In this document: one piece after another, positions 34,953-42,026 of the stretch
How positions within the stretch are numbered: the first letter of the stretch is position 1
How the letters are laid out: every line of letters begins with the position of its first letter
Source: an uncultured Lachnospiraceae bacterium
GTDB lineage: Bacteria > Bacillota > Clostridia > Lachnospirales > Lachnospiraceae
DNA: 42,026 nt
Direction of reading: 5' to 3'
Assembly (NCBI GenBank): GCA_947167135.1
Contig: CAMVGV010000021.1
Span: forward strand, 1-42,026
The notes under the pieces: model-generated
The model's input: the letters and a program-made list of their open reading frames with translations, nothing else
What the model was told of the DNA's origin: nothing
Database searches by the model: none
Translations under genes and position numbers: made by a program

Positions 34953-36511
34953 AGAAAGCGCTTATAATCGGTGCCGGTCCCGCGGGACTTACGGCAGCAT
35001 ATGAGCTATTGAAAAGAGGCGGCGGGGAATACAGCGTAACCGTCCTTGAAGAGAGCACTGATATGGGCGGCATCTCAAAAACCGTGAACTACAAGGGAAA
35101 CCGCATGGATATGGGCGGCCACCGCTTTTTTTCGAAGGTTGAAAGGGTCAATCAATGGTGGGAGAATATGCTTCCTATGCAGGGTGCTCCCGCCTACGAC
35201 GATATTATCCTGGGTAACAGGAAGAAGCTTAAAAAAGGAGGACCCGATCCCGAGAAAGAAGACAGGGTCATGCTTAACCGTAACCGGGTTTCCAGGATCC
35301 TCTTTAATTCAAGGTTTTTTGATTATCCCATAAGCTTAAAGCCGGAAACCTTTATAAATATGGGTTTCTTAACCACACTTCAGGTTGGCTTTTCCTATCT
35401 GTTCTCCCTTCTCCACAAGAGACCGGAAAGGTCATTGGAGGACTTCTATATCAACCGTTTCGGGAAAAAGCTCTATTCCATGTTTTTCGAACATTATACG
35501 GAAAATCTCTGGGGAAGGCATCCAAGGGACATAGATCCGAGCTGGGGCGCCCAGAGGGTGAAGGGTCTTTCCATAGTGGCGATCATAAAGGACGTATTTT
35601 CAAAGCTCCTTCCCGGAAGCGGAAACCGCCATGTTGAAACCTCACTTATCGAGTCCTTTTCCTACCCGAAGCTCGGCCCCGGACAGCTCTGGGATGTGAC
35701 AGCCTCCGAAATAGAGGCTATGGGCGGAGAGATCATAAGAGAGGCAAGGGCGGTTGCCGTAAAGACAAGCATTCAGGAAGGTCTTGTAAAGGGTGTTACG
35801 TATGTAAAAAACGGTACGGAGCACTTCCTTGAAGCGGATTATGTCATCTCCTCGATGCCGATAAAGGATCTCGTGGAGGGCATGAATGATGTCCCGAGGG
35901 GAATACAGGAAATAGCCTCAGACCTGCCCTACAGGGATTATATGACCTTAGGGATACTGGTTCCGAAGATAAACCTAAAAAACGAGACGAGGATACGTAC
36001 GGTTTCCAATATTGTGCCGGATAACTGGGTCTATGTACATGAGAGAAGCGTAAAGCTCGGGCGCTTCCAGATCTACAACAACTGGTCGCCTTACCTTGTT
36101 AAGGATCTGAAGAACACGTTATGGATAGGGCTCGAATACTTTGCCAACGAAGGAGACAGGCTGTGGAGCTTAAGCGATGATAAGTTTACCCGCTTTGCGG
36201 TCTCAGAGGTTGTGAAAATGGGACTTATAGACTCTCCCGATGACGTTCTCGACAGCCATGTGGAAAGGGTAAAAAAGGCATATCCCGCATATTTTGACAG
36301 CTATGATAGAATAGATGAAGTGGTGTCATTCCTTAACGGCTTTACCAATCTTTTCTGTGTCGGAAGGAACGGACAGCATAGATACAATAATATCGATCAT
36401 TCCATGATGACCTCCTTCCTTACGGTGGACAGTATCCTTGAGGGAAAGACCGACAAGAGGGATATTTGGAATGTAAACACTGAAAAAGAATATCACGAGA
36501 ATAAAAAGTAA
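34949..36511 (+). CDS. FAD/NAD(P)-binding oxidoreductase (amine oxidase/UGM-like)
   Basis: A 520-residue protein with an N-terminal dinucleotide-binding loop [14 protein letters not shown] (G8 to about L21) and a conserved [10 protein letters not shown] flavin-binding segment. The C terminus has [15 protein letters not shown], typical of the flavin amine-oxidase superfamily that includes UDP-galactopyranose mutase and protoporphyrinogen oxidase-like proteins. Length exceeds classical Glf enzymes. Related proteins often serve polysaccharide or lipid modification, but the substrate cannot be read here. Its start overlaps rpe by 4 nt (ATGA), where thiN is commonly found in Firmicutes. UDP-sugar mutase is a possibility only. 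Confidence 0.85.
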   Translation: MKKALIIGAGPAGLTAAYELLKRGGGEYSVTVLEESTDMGGISKTVNYKGNRMDMGGHRFFSKVERVNQWWENMLPMQGAPAYDDIILGNRKKLKKGGPDPEKEDRVMLNRNRVSRILFNSRFFDYPISLKPETFINMGFLTTLQVGFSYLFSLLHKRPERSLEDFYINRFGKKLYSMFFEHYTENLWGRHPRDIDPSWGAQRVKGLSIVAIIKDVFSKLLPGSGNRHVETSLIESFSYPKLGPGQLWDVTASEIEAMGGEIIREARAVAVKTSIQEGLVKGVTYVKNGTEHFLEADYVISSMPIKDLVEGMNDVPRGIQEIASDLPYRDYMTLGILVPKINLKNETRIRTVSNIVPDNWVYVHERSVKLGRFQIYNNWSPYLVKDLKNTLWIGLEYFANEGDRLWSLSDDKFTRFAVSEVVKMGLIDSPDDVLDSHVERVKKAYPAYFDSYDRIDEVVSFLNGFTNLFCVGRNGQHRYNNIDHSMMTSFLTVDSILEGKTDKRDIWNVNTEKEYHENKK

Positions 36512-36527
36512 GAAAGGAAATATTATT

Positions 36528-38072
36528 ATGGGTAAAAAACCTGCAGTTCTTCTGATAATGGACGGCTTCGGCTTAAATGAAAACCACGAGCACAATGCGG
36601 TTTACGCAGCAAAAACACCCGTTATCGACAACCTTATGAAGGAGTACCCCTTTGTAAAGGGCTATGCCAGCGGTCTTGCGGTGGGACTTCCCGACGGCCA
36701 GATGGGTAATTCCGAGGTCGGTCATATGAATATGGGAGCCGGAAGGATCATCTATCAGGAGCTCACCCGCATAAGCAAGGAGATCGAGGACGGCGACTTC
36801 TTTAAAAATGAAGCACTGTTAAAGGCTGTGGAGAATGTGAAAAAGAATGATTCCAGCCTCCACTGCTACGGTCTTGTATCCCCCGGCGGTGTTCACAGCC
36901 ACGATACGCATATTTACGGTCTTCTGGAGCTTGCAAAGAGAGAGGGCTTAAAGAAGGTCTACGTTCACTGCTTCCTTGACGGACGTGACACGCCTCCCGC
37001 ATCGGGCAAGGAATATGTGGAAAATCTGGAGAAGAAGATGGCGGAGATCGGAGTCGGCGAGGTGGCATCCGTACATGGCAGATATTACGCCATGGACAGG
37101 GATAATAATTATGACAGGGTTCAGAAGTCCTATATCGCGCTGACTCAGGGTATAGGCGAGGAAGCGGAGTCGGCAACGGAGGGTATCCAGGCTTCTTATG
37201 ACAAGGATATTACGGATGAATTCGTTGTTCCTTTTGTGGTAAAGAAGGACGGAAAGCCCATTGCCACCATTAATGACGGAGATTCCATAATCTTCTACAA
37301 TTTCAGGCCGGACAGGGCAAGGGAAATAACACACTGCTTCTGTGATGATGAATTTGACAAGTTTGACAGGGGACCGAGGAAAAAGGTGACATACGTCTGC
37401 TTTACCGACTACGATCCTTTGATCAAAAATAAGGAGATCGCGTTCAAGAAGCAGGAGATAAATAATACCTTCGGAGAGTATTTATCGTCTCTCGGAATGA
37501 AGCAGTGCCGTATCGCCGAGACAGAGAAGTACGCACATGTAACCTTCTTCTTTAACGGCGGGGTGGAAAAGCCAAACCCGGGAGAGGACAGGATTCTCGT
37601 TAACAGCCCGAAGGATGTGGCAACCTATGACCTGAAGCCCCAGATGAGTGCTCCCGGCGTATGTGAAAAGCTGGTGGAAGCGATAAAATCGGGGAAATAT
37701 GATGTGATCATCATAAACTTCGCAAATCCGGACATGGTTGGACATACAGGAGTTGAAAGTGCCGCTATCAAAGCCATCGAGACCGTTGATACCTGTGTCG
37801 GAAAAGCAGTTGATGCGGTTAAGGAGATGGACGGAGTGATGTTTATCTGCGCGGATCACGGAAATGCGGAGCAGATGATAGATTACGAAACGGGAGAGCC
37901 CTATACAGCGCATACCACAAACCCCGTCCCCTTCATACTTGTCAATTATGATGAGGGCTACGGACTTAAGGAGGGGGGAAAGCTCTGCGATATCGTTCCC
38001 ACCCTGATCGAGTGTATGGGCCTTGAGAAGCCTGAGGAAATGACGGGAGAATCCCTTCTTATCAAAAAATAA
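36528..38072 (+). CDS. gpmI: 2,3-bisphosphoglycerate-independent phosphoglycerate mutase
   Basis: A 514-residue Mn-dependent mutase interconverting 3- and 2-phosphoglycerate in glycolysis. The N-terminal metal site LLIMDGFGLN and the catalytic serine S62 in GNSEVGHMN are visible, as are HGRYYAMDRD and the C-terminal metal ligands in FICADHGNAEQM and TAHTTNPVP. Length is normal. AAGGAAA lies before the ATG, 16 nt after the FAD enzyme. It precedes secG, rnr, smpB and ssrA, as in many Clostridia. Confidence 0.97.
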   Translation: MGKKPAVLLIMDGFGLNENHEHNAVYAAKTPVIDNLMKEYPFVKGYASGLAVGLPDGQMGNSEVGHMNMGAGRIIYQELTRISKEIEDGDFFKNEALLKAVENVKKNDSSLHCYGLVSPGGVHSHDTHIYGLLELAKREGLKKVYVHCFLDGRDTPPASGKEYVENLEKKMAEIGVGEVASVHGRYYAMDRDNNYDRVQKSYIALTQGIGEEAESATEGIQASYDKDITDEFVVPFVVKKDGKPIATINDGDSIIFYNFRPDRAREITHCFCDDEFDKFDRGPRKKVTYVCFTDYDPLIKNKEIAFKKQEINNTFGEYLSSLGMKQCRIAETEKYAHVTFFFNGGVEKPNPGEDRILVNSPKDVATYDLKPQMSAPGVCEKLVEAIKSGKYDVIIINFANPDMVGHTGVESAAIKAIETVDTCVGKAVDAVKEMDGVMFICADHGNAEQMIDYETGEPYTAHTTNPVPFILVNYDEGYGLKEGGKLCDIVPTLIECMGLEKPEEMTGESLLIKK

Positions 38073-38084
38073 CCGGTGATACTC

Positions 38085-38113
38085 TTGCTTTATCCATAAA
38101 GAAGTGTTATCCT
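38085..38113 (+). promoter_or_regulatory. Possible promoter for secG
   Basis: -35 TTGCTT (38085-38090), 17-nt spacer, -10 TATCCT (38108-38113), with an extended -10 TGT before it. The hexamers are only moderate matches, so this is a candidate; read-through from gpmI is also possible. Confidence 0.35.
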
Positions 38114-38165
38114 TTCTTTTGTCTGTCAAAAACAGGTGAAGTAGTTTAAGGAGTAAAAAAAGAAA

Positions 38166-38396
38166 ATGAGAGTTTTTGTTTCCGTTATATTTATGCTTGT
38201 ATGTGTGGGACTTACCGCGATAGTGCTTCTGCAGGAAGGAAAGAGTGCAGGCCTCGGAGCCATTCAGGGCGCTGCGGATACATATTGGGGAAGGAATAAG
38301 GGACATTCCATGGAAGGGATGCTGATAAAGATAACCAGAGTGCTGGCTGTTCTCTTTTTCGTTTTATCGGTAGTGCTGAATATGAAGTTCTTCTGA
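38166..38396 (+). CDS. secG: Protein translocase subunit SecG
   Basis: A 76-residue membrane protein with two hydrophobic helices (about 2-22 and 56-75) around a conserved loop LLQEGKSAGLGAIQGAADTYWGRNKGHSMEG (shown in family as QegkgsGlga and a charged stretch). SecG is the accessory subunit of the SecYEG preprotein channel. AAGGAG lies 12 nt before the ATG. A strong terminator 42 nt after its stop ends the gpmI-secG unit, and rnr follows. Confidence 0.93.
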   Translation: MRVFVSVIFMLVCVGLTAIVLLQEGKSAGLGAIQGAADTYWGRNKGHSMEGMLIKITRVLAVLFFVLSVVLNMKFF

Positions 38397-38437
38397 TAAG
38401 ACAGGATCCCGGAAAACATTTTCCAGAATGATTTTGA

Positions 38438-38467
38438 CCCCGCCCGTGAATTGCAGGCGGGGTTTTT
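38438..38467 (+). terminator. Rho-independent terminator after secG
   Basis: Stem CCCCGCC (38438-38444) pairs with GGCGGGG (38456-38462), followed by five T residues. It would end transcripts from gpmI-secG. Confidence 0.9.
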
Positions 38468-38532
38468 ATTCCTGCGGTAACAGGTGTCGCTATAGGAGCG
38501 GGCGGTGCCACAGGAAGGATGATATATAAAAT

Positions 38533-38577
38533 AATCAAGATAACCCACCACCTTTAGGTGGTGGGAATATCTTGATT
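38533..38577. repeat. 45-nt near-perfect palindrome (IS200/IS605-end-like)
   Basis: Outer arms AATCAAGATA (38533-38542) and TATCTTGATT (38568-38577) are perfect complements, and inner arms CCCACCACCT and AGGTGGTGGG form a 10-bp stem with a TT tip; one base is bulged between them. Such compact tipped hairpins occur at ends of IS200/IS605 elements and as orphan REP-like units. No transposase is present here. Confidence 0.75.
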
Positions 38578-38578
38578 T

Positions 38579-38607
38579 CGGGTGCGGGGTTATAAGCCCC
38601 GTACCCG
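38579..38607. repeat. GC-rich hairpin in the secG-rnr gap
   Basis: CGGGTGCGGGG (38579-38589) pairs with CCCCGTACCCG (38597-38607) with one G-T mismatch and a 7-nt loop. A smaller hairpin, GCTGC-GTCA-GCAGC, follows at 38612-38625. Neither has a T run, so they are not plain terminators. Confidence 0.7.
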
Positions 38608-38630
38608 GAGAGCTGCGTCAGCAGCGATTT

Positions 38631-38666
38631 TATAACGAGCAAAAAGCGAAGCGTTTGCGAGTTTAA
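38631..38666 (+). promoter_or_regulatory. Leader element upstream of rnr
   Basis: TATAAC, GAGCAAAAAGCG and GCGTTTGCGAGTTTAAC lie directly before the rnr ATG. Arms GCAAA and TTTGC can pair. The same order of words precedes murE at 21422-21483. No ordinary ribosome-binding site lies between this element and the ATG. Confidence 0.5.
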
Positions 38667-38674
38667 CTAATTCT

Positions 38675-40894
38675 ATGACTGATAATAAGCTGTTTGAAAA
38701 CCGAAAAGCCATGATCCTTGAATTTATGGAGAGTGATCTTTATGCTCCGATGAGGATAAAGGATATGGCAGAGCTTATGCTGGTTCCGAAGAATGAACGC
38801 AGCGACTTCAAAGCCGTAATAAACTCACTGGCAGATGATGGAGATATCATCATTAGCCGCCGCGGGTTATTAAAGCTTTCACCTCCGAAGCTTATTGGAT
38901 CCTTTGAAGCCCACGCCGGAGGCTTCGGCTTTGTCATAGTCGAGAACCGTGACAAGGATATTTTTATCAGAGGTGACGATACTCTTGGAGCCATGAACGG
39001 CGACACGGTGGAAGTCCGGATAGAAAGGAAACGGCACAGGCCGGAGGGTATTATAGTCAACATAATATCGAGAGCGGTAACCGATGTTGTGGGAACGTAT
39101 GAATCAGCCAGTAAAAAGGGTTCATACGGCTTCGTAATACCCGATGATAATAAAATAACTGATGATATATTTATTCCGTCTGACAGCCGGATGTCTGTTC
39201 CGGATGGAATGAAGGTTGTAGTCCACATTGAGAAATACGGAGACAGATTTCATAACTGTGAGGGCAGGATAACCGAGCTTATCGGTATGAAGGATGATCC
39301 CGGGGTCGATATCGAGTCGGTGATAAGATCATATGGCCTTCCGGGGGAATTTGAACAGAATGTTCTTAAACAGGCTGATAACGTGGCTAAACCCGTGTCG
39401 GATGCAGATATGGCAGGAAGACGCGATCTGAGGGGTCTTTTAACCGTTACGATAGACGGAGAGGATGCGAGGGATCTGGATGATGCCGTAAGTCTTTCAA
39501 TAGATGAGGACGGGAATTTCGATCTTGGAGTGCATATTGCCGATGTGGCTAATTATGTTCAGGAGAATTCAGCTCTTGACAGGGAGGCTTTTGAACGGGG
39601 CACGAGCGTGTATTTTCCGGACAGAGTCATCCCGATGCTTCCCACTGCCCTTTCAAACGGATGCTGTTCGCTGAATGAGAGGGAGGACAGACTGACTCTT
39701 TCCTGTCTAATGAAGCTTGACGGAAAGGGAAGGGTGATACAGTCAGATATCTGCGAAAGTGTGATAAATTCCGACCGCAGAATGTCGTACAATGAGGTAA
39801 AGGATCTCCTTCGGGGAACGGCTTCGGAGGAACTGAAGGAAGAATGTGCCTTTCTTTTGCCAATGCTTAAGGATATGGAAAGGCTTTCCGCCATACTGAT
39901 ATCCATGCGGAAAAAAAGGGGAGCCATTGACTTTGACTTTCCGGAAACAAAAGTAATCCTGGATGAAAGAGGACGGGTGGACAGACTGGAGCCGAGACTT
40001 TCAAATGTCGCCACAAAGATGATAGAGAGTTTCATGCTCGCTGCAAATGAGACGGTTGCCGAATACTCCTGTTTTCAGGAGCTTCCCTTTGTTTTCAGGA
40101 CACATGAGGAGCCTGATCCCGAGAAAATAAAAGCCTTGAGGGATTTTGTGATTAACCTTGGTTTTTCAATGAAGATAAGCCGTGACGGTATACATCCGAA
40201 GGAAATACAGAAGCTCTTAAACAGCATTGAAGGAACGCCGGAGGAAGGCCTTATCGCAAGGATGACGCTTCGGTCAATGAGACAGGCAAAATATACTACC
40301 GAAGCGGTCGGGCATTTCGGGCTTGCAGATAAGTATTACTGTCACTTTACCTCCCCCATCAGACGCTATCCGGATCTTCAGATACACAGGATACTTAAGG
40401 ATATGCTGAGAGGGCGTATGAACGGTGTCAGGATATCCCATTATGATGCGATACTTCCTCAGGTCTCGCTCAAGTCAAGTCAAAGGGAGAGAAGAGCCGA
40501 TGAGGCAGAACGGGATGTGGAAAAGCTGAAAAAAGTGGAATACATGCTTGACCACGTAGGAGATGAATATGAGGGTGTGATCTCAGGGGTTACTTCCCAT
40601 GGGATATATGTGGAGCTTCCCGATACCGTTGAGGGTATGGTACGCTTAAATGACATTTCCGATGACTTTTATGTTTTTAACGAGATAATGATGGAGGTCA
40701 GAGGAAAGAACACTGGCAGGATCTTTAGAATGGGTGATGCGGTAAAAGTAAAGGTCCTGTCTGCCGATAAAGATATGAGGACTATAGATTTTGCACTGAT
40801 AACGGATGACCGGGAAGCAGGTAAAACAGAGAAAAAGAGAGATATAAAAAATGCCATCAAAAAAGAACGAAGGAAAAAAGCTTATAGCAAATAA
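38675..40894 (+). CDS. rnr: Ribonuclease R
   Basis: A 739-residue RNase II/R family 3'-5' exoribonuclease that degrades structured RNA and works with SmpB-tmRNA. An N-terminal helix-turn-helix (about 20-65) and cold-shock domains precede the RNB catalytic domain, whose metal-binding DGEDARDLDDAVSLS starts at residue 261. An S1 RNA-binding domain lies at about 628-705 and is followed by a short basic tail. The start ATG lacks a clear Shine-Dalgarno but the N terminus fits the family. It overlaps smpB by 44 nt. Confidence 0.95.
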   Translation: MTDNKLFENRKAMILEFMESDLYAPMRIKDMAELMLVPKNERSDFKAVINSLADDGDIIISRRGLLKLSPPKLIGSFEAHAGGFGFVIVENRDKDIFIRGDDTLGAMNGDTVEVRIERKRHRPEGIIVNIISRAVTDVVGTYESASKKGSYGFVIPDDNKITDDIFIPSDSRMSVPDGMKVVVHIEKYGDRFHNCEGRITELIGMKDDPGVDIESVIRSYGLPGEFEQNVLKQADNVAKPVSDADMAGRRDLRGLLTVTIDGEDARDLDDAVSLSIDEDGNFDLGVHIADVANYVQENSALDREAFERGTSVYFPDRVIPMLPTALSNGCCSLNEREDRLTLSCLMKLDGKGRVIQSDICESVINSDRRMSYNEVKDLLRGTASEELKEECAFLLPMLKDMERLSAILISMRKKRGAIDFDFPETKVILDERGRVDRLEPRLSNVATKMIESFMLAANETVAEYSCFQELPFVFRTHEEPDPEKIKALRDFVINLGFSMKISRDGIHPKEIQKLLNSIEGTPEEGLIARMTLRSMRQAKYTTEAVGHFGLADKYYCHFTSPIRRYPDLQIHRILKDMLRGRMNGVRISHYDAILPQVSLKSSQRERRADEAERDVEKLKKVEYMLDHVGDEYEGVISGVTSHGIYVELPDTVEGMVRLNDISDDFYVFNEIMMEVRGKNTGRIFRMGDAVKVKVLSADKDMRTIDFALITDDREAGKTEKKRDIKNAIKKERRKKAYSK

Positions 40895-41324
40895 TAAAAA
40901 GGCTTTCCACGATTATTTTGTGGAGGAGCAGCTGGAGACCGGCATAGAGCTTTTCGGGACCGAGGTAAAATCAATAAGGGCAGGACACTGCAGCATAAAG
41001 GAAGCCTATGTGTTTGTCCGGCACGGGGAGCTCTTTGTCGAGGGTATGAACATTTCGCCCTACGAAAAGGGCAATATCTTCAATAAGGACCCCTTAAGAA
41101 CAAGGCGGCTACTCGCACATAAGAATGAGATATTGAAGCTTGACCAGAAGCTTAAGGAGAAGGGCTACACCCTGGTTCCTCTGGAGGTTTACTTTAAGGA
41201 AGGAAAGGTTAAGGTAAATATAGGCCTCGCCAAAGGAAAGAAGCTCTATGATAAGAGAGAGAGCATCGCAAAGAAGGACGCAAAGCGCGAGGCAGAGAGG
41301 GAGTTCAAGGCTTCCTTCAGATAA
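40851..41324 (+). CDS. smpB: SsrA-binding protein SmpB
   Basis: A 157-residue tmRNA partner that delivers tmRNA to stalled ribosomes. It shows LIANNKKAFHDYFVEE, ELFGTEVKSIRAGHCSIKEAYV, the LLAHKNEI block and the basic C-terminal tail (KKLYDKRESIAKKDAKRE) that enters the mRNA channel. The start MPSKKNEGKKLIANNKK gives the usual length and lies 44 nt inside rnr, so the overlap is genuine. ssrA follows 233 nt later. Confidence 0.97.
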   Translation: MPSKKNEGKKLIANNKKAFHDYFVEEQLETGIELFGTEVKSIRAGHCSIKEAYVFVRHGELFVEGMNISPYEKGNIFNKDPLRTRRLLAHKNEILKLDQKLKEKGYTLVPLEVYFKEGKVKVNIGLAKGKKLYDKRESIAKKDAKREAEREFKASFR

Positions 41325-41338
41325 AGCTGCGGGAACTG

Positions 41339-41390
41339 CTTGCCATCCGATTTGTCATCCGGTTTGCCATCCGGTTTGCCATCCGATTTG
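41339..41390. repeat. 12-bp tandem repeat
   Basis: About four and a third copies of TTTG(C/T)CATCCG(G/A), starting at 41339, 41351, 41363, 41375 and running into the next element at 41387. The unit resembles the left end (GTCATCC) of the adjoining palindromic repeat, from which it probably expanded. Confidence 0.85.
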
Positions 41391-41455
41391 TCATCCTGAG
41401 CGTTAGCGAAGGATCTTTCTTCTTACCTGTCATCCTGAGCGTTAGCGAAGGATCT
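41390..41455. repeat. Two direct copies of the dispersed repeat half-element
   Basis: GTCATCCTGAGCGTTAGCGAAGGATCT (in parts: GTCATCCTGAG, CGTTAGCG, AAGGATCT) occurs at 41390-41416 and 41429-41455. Same family as 1283-1346 and 28865-28942, but without the inverted right end. They lie between smpB and the ssrA promoter. Confidence 0.9.
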
Positions 41456-41469
41456 TAACTATTAGTTTA

Positions 41470-41498
41470 TTGAAATGTTTATATTTTAGTCTTATAAT
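41470..41498 (+). promoter_or_regulatory. Predicted sigma-A promoter for ssrA
   Basis: -35 TTGAAA (41470-41475), 17-nt spacer, perfect -10 TATAAT (41493-41498). Transcription would start near 41505, giving a 53-nt precursor leader that contains a hairpin (ATCCGCC 41508-41514 with GGTGGAT 41524-41530) and would be removed by RNase P. Confidence 0.8.
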
Positions 41499-41557
41499 TC
41501 CTATATGATCCGCCGATAAATATGGTGGATTCAAATGGTCATATATAAATTAAATAC

Positions 41558-41902
41558 GGGGTAGTACTGGTTTCGACAGGATTCCTGCAGCTGGAGAAGC
41601 TATCCGTGGGAGGTTCACGTAAAAACCCAAACTTAAATTTAAACGCAGACGATAATTACGCGTTAGCAGCTGCCTAAGCGCAGCCGCCGTCGGCACGGTT
41701 CTACCTGTGGTCCCGTTTACCGGCGTCATCATCACAGGAAACGACTATGGCAAAGCTTTGAGTCATAGGGCGTAATATGAAGCTACCGAACCCTTAAGGC
41801 TGTGCATTGCCGTAAGGCGGAGGGAATCCCAAATAATGCACTATGATAGTAGAAGGACAGGGAATGGTTTTTTGGACAGGGGTTCGACTCCCCTCTACTC
41901 CA
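41558..41902 (+). ncRNA. ssrA: Transfer-messenger RNA
   Basis: The 5' end GGGGTAGTACTGGTTTCGAC and the 3' end GGGGTTCGACTCCCC-TCTACTCC form the tRNA-like domain: acceptor GGGGTAG (41558-41564) pairs with CTACTCC (41895-41901), and the T arm has GGTTCGACTCC. The 3' CCA is not encoded (ATCA follows), so it must be added. The internal tag reading frame is at 41645-41677. tmRNA with SmpB frees ribosomes stalled on broken mRNAs and tags the products for proteolysis. Ends are from pairing, so may be off by 1-3 nt. Confidence 0.96.
41645..41677 (+). other. tmRNA proteolysis tag reading frame
   Basis: From the resume codon GCA: GCA GAC GAT AAT TAC then GCG TTA GCA GCT GCC TAA, giving A-DDNYALAAA. 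The hydrophobic ALAAA end is the usual Clp protease signal. Confidence 0.85.
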
Positions 41903-41906
41903 TCAT

Positions 41907-41931
41907 AAACAGGCCGAAAGGCCTGTTTTTT
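41907..41931 (+). terminator. Rho-independent terminator of ssrA
   Basis: AAACAGGCC (41907-41915), a GAAA tetraloop and GGCCTGTTT (41920-41928), followed by a T run to 41931. Confidence 0.93.
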
Positions 41932-41953
41932 GATGGAGTCAGGGGAGTCGAAC
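41931..41953 (-). repeat. Inverted copy of the ssrA 3' end
   Basis: TGATGGAGT-CAGGGGAGTCGAAC is the reverse complement of the tmRNA 3' end (41882-41905) apart from one indel and one substitution. It begins on the terminator T run and leads into a GC-rich, hairpin-prone sequence that continues to the window edge. Confidence 0.85.
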
Positions 41954-42026
41954 GGCGAGGCCGAGAGGCGGAGCCGCGAGAGGAGGCGCCGGTGGCGCGT
42001 CCGAGCCGAAGCCCGGCCTGAAAGGC

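Noticed and set aside
41544-41549. Second ssrA promoter with -10 TATAAA
   Set aside because: It would start transcription at the mature 5' end but has no recognisable -35 at the right distance; the upstream TTGAAA/TATAAT pair is far better.
41836-42021. Open frame with Arg/Glu/Pro-rich product across the ssrA 3' end
   Set aside because: It lies over tmRNA and its terminator, and its composition comes from GC-rich repeat DNA; spurious.

Overview
This 42 kb window is a run of low-to-mid GC Firmicutes chromosome. I read it as Lachnospiraceae (Clostridia) from the gene order, the protein family types and strong Shine-Dalgarno use; the genus cannot be fixed from the sequence alone. Most of it is conserved housekeeping DNA on the + strand, with one accessory-looking block of about 12.7 kb in the middle.

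Layout. (1) 1-7277: xseA(end)-xseB-ispA-dxs-tlyA-nadK-argR-recN, the classical clostridial order for exonuclease VII, isoprenoid precursor synthesis, rRNA methylation, NADP synthesis, arginine control and DNA repair. In spore formers recN is usually followed by spoIVB-spo0A; here it is followed by glgA (glycogen synthase). (2) 8816-13655, module A: a small YbjN/CesT-like acidic protein, a GNAT acetyltransferase with an extra C-terminal domain, and a 1159-residue protein with Gln/Gly/Ala linkers and a hydrophobic C-terminal third. (3) 13679-16971, minus strand: rqcH (NFACT ribosome rescue factor) and a PPi-type phosphofructokinase, with a long 183-nt imperfect hairpin between them. (4) 17277-21403, module B: a second small YbjN/CesT-like protein and a 1168-residue giant protein with the same overall plan, behind a near-consensus promoter. 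(5) 21502-36511: murE-priA-def-fmt-yugP-rsmB-rlmN-stp-prkC-rsgA-rpe and a FAD oxidoreductase. This is the cell wall/translation/PASTA-kinase cluster; thiN, often next to rpe, is not there and the FAD enzyme takes its place. (6) 36528-41905: gpmI, secG, rnr, smpB and ssrA (tmRNA), ending in a terminator and an inverted copy of the tmRNA 3' end.

The most interesting content is the pair of modules A and B. Each couples a small chaperone-like protein to a giant, signal-peptide-less protein. The giants share an N-terminal M(S/P)DAG, Q/G-rich linkers, several hydrophobic Gly/Ala-rich segments and an alignable segment near the C terminus. This layout resembles chaperone-effector or chaperone-translocator pairs of contact-dependent or contractile secretion systems, but no secretion machinery lies in the window, so the function is inference only.

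Non-coding structure is also rich: a dispersed palindromic repeat (GTCATCCTGAG...CTCAGGATGAC) upstream of dxs, at the 3' end of rsmB (where it supplies the stop codon and about 25 extra residues), as a 66-bp tandem array before rlmN, and as two copies before ssrA; a GCAAACGC/GCGTTTGC-type leader hairpin before both murE and rnr; and an IS200/IS605-like palindrome before rnr.
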